Part shown: positions 28,815 through 39,355 of the stretch, in pieces
How positions within the stretch are numbered: position 1 is the stretch's first letter
How the letters are laid out: the number at the start of each line of letters is the position of its first letter
Source of the DNA: Bolinopsis microptera
Lineage: Eukaryota; Ctenophora; Tentaculata; Lobata; Bolinopsidae
Direction: 5' to 3'
DNA: 64,000 bases
Assembly: GCF_026151205.1 (NCBI RefSeq)
Contig: NC_087072.1
Coordinates: 13,616,169-13,680,168 of the forward strand
Notes under the pieces: generated by a model
What the model saw: the letters and a program-made list of their open reading frames with translations, nothing else
Database searches by the model: none
What the model was told of the DNA's origin: nothing
Program-made: the position numbers and the translations under genes

Positions 28815-31800
28815 ATGAATAAGAATCAAACCTCTGCAATCAATGTAAACAGGCAACTTATACAATTCCTCCAACTAAATTGTCACAAATCTCTGGTTCC
28901 CACATCCTTCCTTGGACCCGAACTTCTTGCCTCAGCTCCATTCATTGTCATAATTAGCGAACCTCCGCTCAAACGCAAAGACTCCAAATTAGATGGTTTC
29001 CACCACCAACACTCGGCGTTCTACTCGACTAAAACAGGAGCTCCACGAGCAGCCATTATAACATCTACCAACTTCGCCCCTATATCTTCAACACTTCATA
29101 GATTCTCCAACAGAGACATGATCACAGTGCGGTTCGACAACCTAGTAGTTTCATCCATCTATTGGCATCCTGACAACAAAACTCTCCCGGAGGAACTCCC
29201 ACCGCTGATAGATTGGTGTCGGGACAACTCCATGAAACTGGTTATAGGCGGAGACTTCAACGCCCACCACGAACTATGGAAAAGCAACAAAACCTCACCG
29301 AAAGGTCGCATTATAAGTGACCTCATTAACAATAAGAATCTGATACTTCTCAACATTGGATCGGAGCCCACTTGGTGCAGCCGTGGCCTTAACAGCATCA
29401 TTGACCTGACTCTTTCTTCTTCAAACATTTCGGCTGATATTGCAGAATGGAAAGTATCTGATAAGAACATGTACTCCGACCATAAGCTGATTACTTTCAC
29501 ACTCAATCAATCGAAACAAGGTAAAAGATTCAGACCAACGACAAAGAAAACTTGCATAGATTATGATAAGCTCCGAATAGAACTGACCCCCCAACTTCAA
29601 AATGTAGACTGGAATCATCATGCAGACAACCTGGACGAACTCAATTACAAGGCTTCATCCCTCCATCAGTCCATCTCTGAAAGCATCAAAAAATCCACCT
29701 CAAAAATATACTATAAAGCAAAAATATCAGAAGCAGAATGGTGGAATGAAGAGATTCAAGAAAACAGAGACAAACTATTAGAGGCCAAATCAAATTTTGA
29801 AGACGACAAAGACTCAATTGAATTGTACAAACATCTAAAAGATGCCCAATCTACTTACAGCAAATCAATTCGTAGGGGTAAATTCCAATCTTACCAAAAC
29901 TTCTGTTCTTCACGGAACAAGGCTGAATCGGCCAAACTCATCAAGCAGCTACAAAATCCGCTACACAGCGTTCGGTTTAGTTGTCCGAGTATCACTAACG
30001 AAAATAACGAGCACTTCTCGAGTGACAGTGATGCACTAAAGTTTATGGTCGATACACTCGCACCCGGCACATCCTTCAAGGATTCTGAAGACATCCCTAG
30101 GAGCGATTATGTAGGATTACCAATCGACTTCGAAGAATATATCGCTCTTGTTAGGGAGGTGGAACAAATATGTTCCACTTCTCGTATCAAAGAACTAATG
30201 AAGAACACAAACACGAAGTCAGCCCCAGGACCAGATGACATATCCTACAAAATTCTTGAGCACTGTTGGGATATGCTAGAAGTGCCTGTAAAATATATCT
30301 TCATGGACTGCTTTCTTCTGGGGGCCATCCCAGATATCTGGCTATCATCCTCGGGAATTTTCATTCCTAAACCTGGTATAAAAGAACATGTAAGTCCCAA
30401 ATCTTACCGCACTATCAACCTTTCTCCTTGTATACTAAAATGCCTGGAACGATTAATCATATGGCATCTTGAAATTGATCTGGACCTGGAATCCTACCTT
30501 CACCATAGTCAATATGGGTTTAGGAGAGGGAAATCATGTGACCACGCGATTAGCAGTCTGGTACATAAGATCGAACAGTCCTTAGTAGACAGGGGGATTA
30601 CTGTGGGTATCTTCATAGACATATCTGGAGCATTCGACAACGTTTCAACAGAGTACATCCTCAAAGTGCTACGGAACTCTCCGGTATCAAAATCAGTTTA
30701 CAACCTAATAAAGTACCTCCTTTCCAACCGGAGAGTGACGTATACACTTGGCAAGGCGATCATTATAAGACTGCTACTTAAAGGTTTTGCTCAAGGAGGA
30801 CGTCTAGGCCCAACTCTTTGGAACTTAGTAGTCGACCTCCTACTGAAGAGGATTAGTATTGAGGAATTTATTCAGGCATTCGCTGACGACATTGCATCCC
30901 TTATATCCGGCACAGAGATAACTGACATCAGACAAAGGGCGCAATCAGTTGTACGGACAATTGAAACTTGGTGTACGGAAGCGGGTCTCCAATTAAATAC
31001 ACAAAAGTCAAAGGTCGTAATATTCACGCACCGTCATAATGTATCTTTGGACCAACCAATACTGTACCAGGGGACCCCCCTTCCAGTTACAACTACGGTT
31101 AAATACCTAGGAGTGCACCTAGACTCCAAACTGTCGTGGATTACCCACTTGGAAAAAAAGATAACTGCGGCCAACATCCAACAAGCAGCGATCAAGAAAA
31201 CTACGGCAAGGAATTGGGGCCTTAACCCAACAACCCTCAGATGGATATATAAATGCGTGACAAGGCCAACGATCACTTATGGAAGTCTCTTCTGGGCCAA
31301 TTCTGCCATGCAGAACAAGAGCATGAATAACAAGTTAACTAAAGTCTTCAACACGGCAGCCAGATCTATAACAGGAACATCTAAGTGTTCGCCACTCACT
31401 AGCACAACTTCTATAGCAAATATTGAACCGGTTAACCTTAGCGTAAAAAGAACGGCTTTCTTGACTTTAAACCGGATACAGTCATCAAGCCCTTATATAG
31501 AAACTTTACCACCCAAAGGCAAATTCACTCCCCACTCTAAGTTTGGAAAGGACCTTCAGCAGAATATCTTTGACCAAAACCTACCATTTGAATCGGTGGA
31601 CAGAACCATTAAACCATTCTATAATATAGACAGGCAATTCACCGTCGATACCTCACCCAATATCGACATGTCGGATTTCTACGACCTACCCTTCTGCTCC
31701 CTAGTTTTTACGGACGGATCAAAAACTTCAGAGGGTAAAACTGGATCCGGCTGGGCCATCTTCCACTGTCAAAATCCGGCAGAGCCCAACTGTGGAAAGA

Positions 31801-32564
31801 TCCGGATATCAGACCATTCAACGGTATTCCAAGCCGAAATGTTTGCAATCTGTGCAGCTACACTTAACCTGCTTGATAACCCGGACTTTATCAATCGGAA
31901 CATTCAGTTCTTCAGCGACAGCATGAGCTCTCTCCATGCGCTGTCAAACCATTATCCCACTTCAACTATGACAATAGACACCATAAAAGCCTTGAACTCC
32001 CTAGGTTTGAAATCAAAGATAACGCTTCACTGGGTAAGAGGCCACACAGGGGTAACGGGAAACGAACTCGCGGACAGCCTGGCAAAAGAAGCCACCAGTC
32101 TTGATAGTGTGGGACAGGTTACCCCCGTTCCGTACTCCAGCTTCAAAGCCAAACTCAAAAGTTGGTCTTTCGCGCAAAGCAAATCATCTTTAGAAGCATC
32201 ACCCTCCACTAATAAGCTTCATAAGCTAGTTGTCTCCCTCCATAAGAAAGAATCATTATCCACCATCACAGAAATGACAACAGCGGACCTTCATAAACTT
32301 ACCAACATACTTTCTAACAGAGCACCTCTATACTCATTTTTGTTTAAAATAAAAAAGAAACCTACAGATATCTGTCCTCGATGCCATCTAGAACCAGAAG
32401 ACAATGTCCATTTTCTTTGTAATTGCCCATTTTTATTCACCTTACGAAGCGCTACCTTTGGTTTTCCAGTTCTTAAAATAAATGACCTTTTCAAAATAAA
32501 ATCCTTTAAATTATTATCATTCATTAAAAAAAGCGAAATTTTCCTTAGACAATACGTACAATGA
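28815..32564 (+). CDS. LINE ORF2: AP-endonuclease, reverse transcriptase, RNase H, zinc knuckle
   Basis: Uninterrupted 1249-aa frame from the first ATG. Order of domains: AP-like endonuclease (GGDFNAHH near residue 145 and YSDHKLI near 220); reverse transcriptase (SAPGPDDISYKILE, SQYGFRRGKSC, FIDISGAFDNV, FAQGGRLGP and the catalytic FADD); RNase H (FTDGSKTSEG, HWVRGHTGVTGNELAD); and a C-terminal CxxC..H..C knuckle (CPRCHLEPEDNVHFLCNC). Presence of RNase H after the RT is typical of the I group and relatives and not of CR1 or RTE. No ORF1 was found upstream. All main catalytic motifs look intact, so this copy may be young and possibly still active. Confidence 0.92.
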   Translation: MNKNQTSAINVNRQLIQFLQLNCHKSLVPTSFLGPELLASAPFIVIISEPPLKRKDSKLDGFHHQHSAFYSTKTGAPRAAIITSTNFAPISSTLHRFSNRDMITVRFDNLVVSSIYWHPDNKTLPEELPPLIDWCRDNSMKLVIGGDFNAHHELWKSNKTSPKGRIISDLINNKNLILLNIGSEPTWCSRGLNSIIDLTLSSSNISADIAEWKVSDKNMYSDHKLITFTLNQSKQGKRFRPTTKKTCIDYDKLRIELTPQLQNVDWNHHADNLDELNYKASSLHQSISESIKKSTSKIYYKAKISEAEWWNEEIQENRDKLLEAKSNFEDDKDSIELYKHLKDAQSTYSKSIRRGKFQSYQNFCSSRNKAESAKLIKQLQNPLHSVRFSCPSITNENNEHFSSDSDALKFMVDTLAPGTSFKDSEDIPRSDYVGLPIDFEEYIALVREVEQICSTSRIKELMKNTNTKSAPGPDDISYKILEHCWDMLEVPVKYIFMDCFLLGAIPDIWLSSSGIFIPKPGIKEHVSPKSYRTINLSPCILKCLERLIIWHLEIDLDLESYLHHSQYGFRRGKSCDHAISSLVHKIEQSLVDRGITVGIFIDISGAFDNVSTEYILKVLRNSPVSKSVYNLIKYLLSNRRVTYTLGKAIIIRLLLKGFAQGGRLGPTLWNLVVDLLLKRISIEEFIQAFADDIASLISGTEITDIRQRAQSVVRTIETWCTEAGLQLNTQKSKVVIFTHRHNVSLDQPILYQGTPLPVTTTVKYLGVHLDSKLSWITHLEKKITAANIQQAAIKKTTARNWGLNPTTLRWIYKCVTRPTITYGSLFWANSAMQNKSMNNKLTKVFNTAARSITGTSKCSPLTSTTSIANIEPVNLSVKRTAFLTLNRIQSSSPYIETLPPKGKFTPHSKFGKDLQQNIFDQNLPFESVDRTIKPFYNIDRQFTVDTSPNIDMSDFYDLPFCSLVFTDGSKTSEGKTGSGWAIFHCQNPAEPNCGKIRISDHSTVFQAEMFAICAATLNLLDNPDFINRNIQFFSDSMSSLHALSNHYPTSTMTIDTIKALNSLGLKSKITLHWVRGHTGVTGNELADSLAKEATSLDSVGQVTPVPYSSFKAKLKSWSFAQSKSSLEASPSTNKLHKLVVSLHKKESLSTITEMTTADLHKLTNILSNRAPLYSFLFKIKKKPTDICPRCHLEPEDNVHFLCNCPFLFTLRSATFGFPVLKINDLFKIKSFKLLSFIKKSEIFLRQYVQ

Positions 32565-33866
32565 TTTACATTACTATACAATTATTTCTATTGCTAATTC
32601 TTGAGGGTCCGATTAAATATTTTTCATACCGTAACTACATTATCCTGTAGCCTTCCGTTTTTACAATTTAGGATTTTTTCACTTCACTCAAGATACATTA
32701 CTTATATTCACTTATGATACATTGCAATTAATATTCCATCATACACTTCTTTTACTCAATGTACTTCTTCTTCATTTAAAAAAAATCAAATAAAAATAAA
32801 AATCAAAATAAATATCTTCAAGCTACGCTACTCTACACTCGCTAAAACACGTTAGCCCATAAATAACACGCTTTAGAAATTATCATCACAGGACAACATG
32901 GCACCTAAAACTTTGAACATAACACGAGGAAACATGGACAAAACTGAACAAAGAACCACATTCGAAGACTGAAACATCTGAATGACTCTGCAACCCAGGA
33001 ATCCACTATTCAGTTATTATCGCTCAATAATCGGTTTGGTATCGACGTTACATACTTTATTATTTTTTTTTTTTTAAAGATGATTTTAGAAACCAGGGAA
33101 TTTCAATTAAAGTTACCCTCCTAAGGCTAACATTAAATCGCTGATTTTATTTATATATATCTTTTTTTTTGGTTCTTTCTTTTCCTTCAAAACATTCCAG
33201 TACATTGTGCAGAAAGTTGGAGATGAAGCCGTAGTACGTACATGTAGCATTGCACTGGATCGAACTTGCAGAGTGTGGTTTCCTCCAGTCTGCGCCGCGC
33301 GCTTATATAAACATACGCGGCGCAGATCGACTGGAGGAGATTGCACTGTGTAGGCTCCGGTGTAATGTGATATGTATGTACTACGGCTTTACAAATTTTG
33401 GAAGCATGTAGGGATATATATCTGATACCAATCGTATAAACTAAAAATACTCTAGCACAATTGTAACTGCAGTTTTACAGAACTCTAAATGCTTAATGAA
33501 CACTCTTGCAGGTACCACCCGTATTCACACTCAGACCTGAGTTTAGTCATTTTCCGATACGAGATTGGGGACGGGTTCTATAAACAAACAAACAAACAAA
33601 CAATTCATCAATTGGCGCCGCGCGCAATCTAAAGTGTAATTCGATCAATCGTCAAATCGTGCAAACGTATGCGGAGGGTAACCATGGCGACTACACCATA
33701 ACTGCTCTGCGCGCGGAGAATATGCATTAAAATAACGTATGCGGAGGGTTATGCATGTTTTGCTTTGTGACACCACGAAAAACTTAGCTACCTACTATAC
33801 CCATTCTCAATTCCTTCCATTTCTATACATCTTATGCCTTTTTAAAGAAAAAGACAGTTGATGTAA
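32565..33866. other. LINE 3' region with GC-rich inverted repeat and simple repeats
   Basis: No gene. Holds A-rich and T-rich tracts, a CAAA run and the inverted repeat listed next. Some of this may belong to a separate small insertion and not to the LINE 3' untranslated region. Confidence 0.4.
33281..33338. repeat. Inverted repeat with TATA-like loop
   Basis: Arms TCCTCCAGTC+TGCGCCGCG and CGCGGCGCA+GACTGGAGGA pair, apart from an extra GATC in the right arm. The loop holds TTATATAAA. GC-rich arms stand out against the AT-rich surroundings. Confidence 0.75.
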
Positions 33867-33896
33867 AAAATCAAGTTTTAAAAACGGTTAACTTGA

Positions 33897-33926
33897 TGAC
33901 GTCATCAAGGGGTGTCTATGACGTCA
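33897..33926. promoter_or_regulatory. Two CRE-like TGACGTCA palindromes in the composite element
   Basis: TGACGTCA occurs at 33897-33904 and 33919-33926. The same pair with the same spacing is present in the second copy near 50184-50215. The octamer is the full cAMP-response element bound by CREB/ATF proteins. Whether it works here is unknown. Confidence 0.5.
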
Positions 33927-34449
33927 AATAATTTTTTTATACAATTTAAACTAAAGTATAAACAATTATTTGCAAGACCTGTGGTCGGAAATGGCTGTAT
34001 CTGTTATACTTTTGAATCTATGGACACCTAAATACAGGCTACAATTGACTGACAAAGCGTCTATCCCTGAATATGTATGTATATCTGTATATATCACGAC
34101 AATCTATCGTAAAACAGGGGTTCTAGAAAACCGATTTCCCGATGCTCCTGAAACCTGAAACTTTTTTTGCAGTCGATTTGGTCAACGTCTAGACGCCCTG
34201 AAAAATTTCAGATCTCTAACTCAATTTTAACATGGTTTTTAAGGCACCTGAATATGGCGATTTTGGGTTTTTTACCGAATTTCGTATAACAGTGCTGGCG
34301 AGTATTTTATGCAAATTTCTTAAAAATCTCAACATAACTATTTTTTATTCCTGTCATCTTTGACATCAAATAAGAATGTTTTGAACTAAAAATAAATCTG
34401 CTGAACGACTTCCGATGAGTCTTGCCTGAAAAATGCCTGAAAAACTCCT

Positions 34450-34507
34450 GCCGGAGGCGGCGGCCTTCGGCCGCCGCCTCCGGCCGGAGTGCACGCTTCG
34501 CGTGCAC
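34450..34507. repeat. Twin GC-rich hairpins, both with a TTC loop
   Basis: Hairpin 1 is a perfect 16-bp stem (CCGGAGGCGGCGGCC is the left core) around TTC, 34450-34484. Hairpin 2 is a perfect 8-bp stem, GTGCACGC-TTC-GCGTGCAC, 34489-34507. They lie in leader L of copy A. The other copy keeps hairpin 2 but has only half of hairpin 1 (47866-47905). Confidence 0.9.
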
Positions 34508-34717
34508 GAAAGAGGCTTCCGACGAGTACCAAAGGGGTTATAACAGTAAAGGGGGTATAATTGTAAAGGGGGTACAATAGTAAAGGGAGTACATAGTATA
34601 CCCCCAATAAAGACATCGCTCGTGCTTGCCAGCACTGTGATTTAAGGGCCATTATCAAAAGTTTTATTTTCAAATAAAAGTGGCATACCAAAAGGATTAC
34701 ACGAATTAATACCATAC

Positions 34718-34828
34718 GGTTTCAAAGTTTTGAGTTTTTGTATAAGATTATATAAAAAGATGTTCGTTAACTTCTAAATTACTAGGGCTAGAATTCTTTT
34801 GTATCACGTCGTGACCCCCATTGTCGTT
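34718..34828 (+). repeat. Penelope-associated repeat block B, copy 2
   Basis: Direct repeat of 26052-26142, including TTACTAGGGCTAGAATTC and GTATCACG..GTGACCCCCA, with a few small insertions. Confidence 0.8.
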
Positions 34829-35165
34829 TCACTGCACTGTAGCGTTTCTACGATACAGGGGAGCCGCGCACTTGTGCGTGGCGGGTCATACAATGTAAGA
34901 TAAGAATTCTTAAAGATAAAAACATTATAAGAAGCATCAAAATCAGATCTATTAGATTTAGAAAGGTTATGTGAGTCTATAAGGTGAGCTGCTAAACTAT
35001 AAGTGTCATTATCATCAGATAAAAAAATCATCACTTAGTTTTAAGGAAAGGTCTTTCAATAATTTATCATAGTTAGCTTTATGTTCGGTTACATTTTTCA
35101 TAAAGAGTCCTAACGGTACGTCCAACATAGCAGAAAGGAGACGGACATAAATTGCAAATGAATAT
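34810..35165 (-). pseudogene. Penelope-like element GIY-YIG endonuclease remnant
   Basis: On the minus strand three frames together spell the endonuclease module of a Penelope-like retroelement. They are CNLCPSPFCYVGRTVRTLYE (Cys pair followed by the YVGRT core), then TEHKANYDKLLKDLS, then SLAAHLIDSHNLSKS followed by DFDASYNVFIFKN. The family order CxxC..YVGxT..L..H then HL...H is kept, but frameshifts separate the parts. The reverse transcriptase is not present nearby. Blocks B and A of the associated repeat flank it. Confidence 0.7.
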
Positions 35166-35309
35166 ACATATATACTATGTTGTAACTAGAACAGGTCCCT
35201 GGAACTTAATTAAGCACCCTGTATATTTATTGTTTAATACACATGATTTACAGATTTTGTTTTATTTTTGCTGCATCATAAAAGTAAAATTCTCCATTTA
35301 CCTTACAGT

Positions 35310-35430
35310 AAGATTTATAAATAAAATGAACAACAAGAACTTTCGGCCCATCGCTAAAGCTGCTTAAAGGTACAAATACATGGAAAATATCTTGAAAACT
35401 TAATAAGCAATTAACGTTCTAGAGATTTAC
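35310..35430 (+). repeat. Penelope-associated repeat block A, copy 2
   Basis: Direct repeat of about 25910-26030, sharing AGAACTTTCGGCCCATCG and the following 70 bases with few changes. Confidence 0.75.
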
Positions 35431-35794
35431 AAAAATTTAAATGTAATACTTGAGTTCAGTCGGTCAGTGGCTGAATTTATTTAATAATATATTTTTTAAC
35501 CCGAGCGTAACAATTCATGTCGTCTTTATACCTCAGAATCTCGTGTCCCAGTGACTTCAGACCCCAACTGATCTAACAACCCACTCCCTTTAACTCCAAA
35601 CCTAAACTCTTAATCTTACCTTAACCTTAATCTTATTCCCAACCCTATCTCTCACCCTATTTTTTATCCTCGGTCTCACTGGGCACAAGGTTTTAAATCA
35701 AACTAAATACAGTTATCGAATTTCAGTAAGCTAAGAAGAGGCGTCGTCATATAGATATCCAAACATCCTTAGGGATATCCCATATCTCGTAACT

Positions 35795-38484
35795 TTACTC
35801 CTTCTTGTCGAATATCTCCTTGATATCAAAAGGACTTTTTTCAAGTCCTTGTTCCGAAGATCTCAATCTCAAGTATCGACAGTCTTTGACGGTGTGGATG
35901 TCATCTACTGAAGCTGCCATCTCTGAAATGATTTCATTATCTTGTTAACGAGAACGACTATTTAAAAATATCCACAAGCATGCACTGTAAATTGGTATGT
36001 GTGGAAAATATTCAAACGTTTAAGCATACCTCTGCGATGCAGGCCGTACTGTAAAGATTGCTCTACTTTTTCAGATCTCTTCTTCGGCTTTGATGAAATG
36101 CGTGCCACAGATTCCCTTCTTTGTGATAATCTGGTGACAAGATCGAATAGTTTTGGAGATACACGCTTCTCGGCAAGTTTCTTATCCGCTGCATCGTGAG
36201 AACCCATGCTATCTCGGCTACCTCTCCGGGAACCGTCACTACCACGCCTCCCTTTTCCCTTAAAACGTGAGCTCTTTAATTTAAATAAACAAAATATTTG
36301 AGTCCAGAATTGAAATGGACTCATGGACTGCCATTTTGCAATATGGTAGATACTAATTGAAGCTGATATTATCGCTTTATGTAGCGTTCAGCGGCGAACC
36401 CGCAAACTTGTCAAACAAGTGACATATGGCGGGCGCGCGTTACTGCAAGTGACATATTATTGCTGCTCTACATTTGGATATTATCATCTTACCGGATCTT
36501 CTACAGGAGCTAACTGGTCGCCTTCTTTCTTGCTGAAAAAGTGGTAATTATTAACTAAAAGAACGGACCACAAAATAAATAAGAATCTCACTCATAAACT
36601 CATCGCTTTTAGAGCTAAACACCATAGTCATAGGAACAGGAACAGTAATTGTAGGGTGACATTTCTTTTGAATATATTGTATTATCCCAATTCATGGAAC
36701 ACTCAACACTAAAATAGTGCACTGTGCACCAGTACAGTAACTTTGCACCAGTACAGTGCACTGTGCACCATTACTGTGCACCAGTACAGTAACTGTGCAC
36801 CAGTACAGTACACTGTGCACCAGTACAGTAACTATGCACCAGTACAGTACACTGTGTACCAGTACAGTACACTGTGTACCAGTACAGTACACTGTGCACC
36901 AGTACAGTGCACTTTGCACCATTACTGTGCACCAATACATTAACTGTGCACCAGTACATTAACTGTGCACCAGTACAGTGCACTGTACACCAATACAGTA
37001 ACTGTGCACCAGTACAGTGCACTGTGCACCAGTACAGTAACTGTGCACCAGTACATTAACTGTGCACCAGTACATTAACTTTGCACCAGTACAGTAACTG
37101 TGCATCAGTACAGTGCACTGTACACCAGTACAGTAACTGTGCACCAGTACAGTGCACTGTACACCAGTACAGTAACTGTGCATCAGTACAGTAACTGTGC
37201 ACCAGTACATTAACTGTGCACCAGTACAGTAACTGTGCACCAGTACAGTAACTGTGCACCAGTACAGTAACTGTGCACCAGTACAGTAACTATGCACCAG
37301 TACAGTAACTGTGCACCAGTACATTAACTGTGCACCAGTACAGTGCACTGTGCACCAGTACAGTAACTGTGCACCAGTACATTAACTGTGCACCAGTACA
37401 GTAACTGTGCACCAGTACAGTAACTGTGCACCAGTACAGTGCACTGTGCACCAGTACATTAACTGTATACCAGTACAGTGCACTGTGCACCAGTACATTA
37501 ACTGTGCACCAGTACATTAACTGTGCACCAGTACATTAACTGTGCACCAGTACAGTAACTGTGCACCAGTACATTAACTGTGCACCAGTACAGTGCACTG
37601 TGCACCAGTACAGTAACTGTGCACCAGTACAGTAACTGTGCACCAGTACAATGCACTGTGCACCAGTACAGTAACTGTGCACCAGTACAGTACACTGTGC
37701 ACCAGTACAGTAACTGTACATCAGTACAATGCACTGTGGACCAGTACAGTAACTGTGCACCAGTACAGTACACTGTGCACCAGTACAGTAACTGTGCACC
37801 AGTACAGTACACTATGCACCAGTACAGTACACTGTGCACCAGTACAGTACACTGTGCACCAGTACAGTGCACTGTGCACCAGTACAGTAACTGTGCACCA
37901 GTACAGTGCACTGTGCACCAGTACAGTACACTGTGCACCAGTACAGTACACTGTGCACCAGTACAGTGCACTGTGCACCAGTACAGTAACTGCTTCACAA
38001 CTCACACCACTGTTACAATTAGTAATAGTGCTATAAAATGCATTTCAAGCAAATCCAAAATCCACAGCTTTAAACAGTGCATGTGCCGTGCTCTTACGAA
38101 AAAATAGCCATAGCCACTTTATTCCAGTTCATTCGCGGTCTTAAACTCGTATCCTTTTCTACTAGTTTGGCAGGATCCACTGGAGCTGTTACCTTTACTT
38201 TTACCTGCACCCTCTTTGCTTTATTCCTTGCTTGAACTGCCAGAAGTTCTGCTTGCTTTTGTTTTAACCTGACGATTTTTCGTAATCAAGTGCACTGTGA
38301 TGTGTTATACCACAATTTTGAGTGATCTCTACCATATAAGGTCAATTGAGCCCTAACATCTTCTAACTCAAACTCACTTGTCATATCCAATGGTAGCCAT
38401 TTTGATGTTTCTCTGGTAGGCGGCTTTTGTAGCATCATATTCTGTGGGCTTAATAGCAGGTCGAGTAGGCTTGGAGTAATCCAT
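35795..38484 (-). CDS. Unrecognised small basic protein, five exons
   Basis: Exons read on the minus strand: 38484-38378, 38268-38098, 36532-36493, 36273-36030, 35922-35795. All borders are GT..AG, all phases match, and an ATG opens and a TAA closes the frame (229 aa). It starts MDYSKPTRPAIKPTEYD. Exon 2 is a Lys/Gln-rich helix (KLKQKQAELLAVQARNKAKR). Exon 4 has Gly/Ser/Arg-rich RRGSDGSRRGSRDS, then a helix PKLFDLVTRLSQRRESVARI. The end is charged (FDIKEIFDKKE). No signal peptide, membrane segment or known domain was seen. Repeated RRxS sites could be basophilic-kinase targets. A 1.3-kb minisatellite fills intron 2. Function unknown. Confidence 0.7.
36717..37992. repeat. Minisatellite, 19-20 bp unit, about 65 copies
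   Basis: Units alternate between AGTACAGTAACTGTGCACC (19 bp), AGTACATTAACTGTGCACC, and 20-bp forms with CAGTGCACTG or CAGTACACTG. The long frames through it on both strands are artefacts of the repeat. It lies inside an intron of the minus-strand gene. Confidence 0.97.
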
Positions 38485-39355
38485 TTCTGGTCAATAGAAA
38501 TGATGATTAAGATTAAGGATTGCCACTTCAGAGCTACAGCGGATCATTAACTTGAGTATATTAACTCTGAGTCGGCGTGTAAATAGATCAAAAGCACGCT
38601 TTAAAAGGGTTTGTTTGCATACTATCAATCAAGTTCAACATCAATAAATTAACTGAAACTCCCACAAACACAGAAAACTGATAAGTCGTCAAGCAAACCG
38701 AGACAAAGTTTATTAAAAACAGCTCGTTAGTAGGGTACACGATGTTCTGCTTATCATAATTGACTTTATTTCTTCTAGTCACATAATTACAACATCCATC
38801 ATCCATGATTGCATGATAAAACAATCGGTTATTCACAAATTCCAAAAATGCCAAACGTGACTGAGGACTCTCATGGTTTGACGTACTGTTTACGTTCAGG
38901 ATCGAAGATGTGGCTTCTTTGAGTTGGATATCTTTCAAGGAATAAACAAGTGTCTCTGGATAACAACTCCTAGATTAATCTAAGAAATAACCTTGCGAAA
39001 TAGATCGAATGTGATAACCCCCGAGTCATGCAACCTGACCAAACATAAATTAAGTGACTATTTTTCAATATTTTAAATAAGGATTTGAAACCGGAAACCA
39101 CGTATTCGCAGGCAGACTTTGGGCGGCCATTTTTAACAAAACCACTTTACGATCACACTCCTGCTGATACACGACAAGTTTATGTTTAATTTCTTTTAAA
39201 TTCAACGGCATACGAGTCGGAGTAACATGGTTTAAGATGAATGGTTATTGGTATTTCTGCTGAATGAACATTGAATTCTTGTATTCAGTGTTATTTTACC
39301 ATAATGTGGGATTATGGTCGTACCGATTTAGAAATAGTGGTTTAAATAAAGATTC
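38485..39355. other. Upstream region of the minus-strand small basic protein gene
   Basis: Expected to hold its promoter and 5' leader. A 116-codon minus frame (38588-38938) is of ordinary composition with no motif, and is not called. Nothing else was recognised. Confidence 0.3.

Larger units (their letters stand above)
27517..33866 (+). mobile_element. I-superfamily-like LINE nested in the composite element
   Basis: An insertion of up to 6.35 kb, defined by comparison with the uninterrupted composite copy. It holds about 1.3 kb before the ORF, one long ORF, and about 1.3 kb after it. The downstream part carries A-rich and T-rich runs (32773-32815, 33059-33077), a CAAA run (33583-33602) and a duplicated AACGTATGCGGAGGGT motif. 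The downstream part may therefore include a second small insertion. No clear target duplication is visible at the edges. Confidence 0.7.
26182..34640 (-). mobile_element. Composite palindrome-ended element, copy A, split by a LINE
   Basis: Read on the minus strand, the order is leader L (about 34640-34080), region R (about 34080-33867 continuing at 27516-26696), then the palindromic module P (26695-26182). It is homologous to the copy at 47715-51571. R is broken between 27516 and 33867. In the uninterrupted copy, the sequence left of the break (ACTTTGTCAA) runs straight on into ATCAAGTTTTAAAA, found here at about 33870. The 76-codon frame shared by copies (27112-27342 and 50415-50645) is over 90% identical as DNA, lacks known motifs, and is probably not a gene. 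The element looks non-autonomous. Confidence 0.75.

Noticed and set aside
36692-38107. Many overlapping frames rich in VHQYS or VLVHS on both strands
   Set aside because: Artefact of the 19-20-bp minisatellite. No independent coding evidence.
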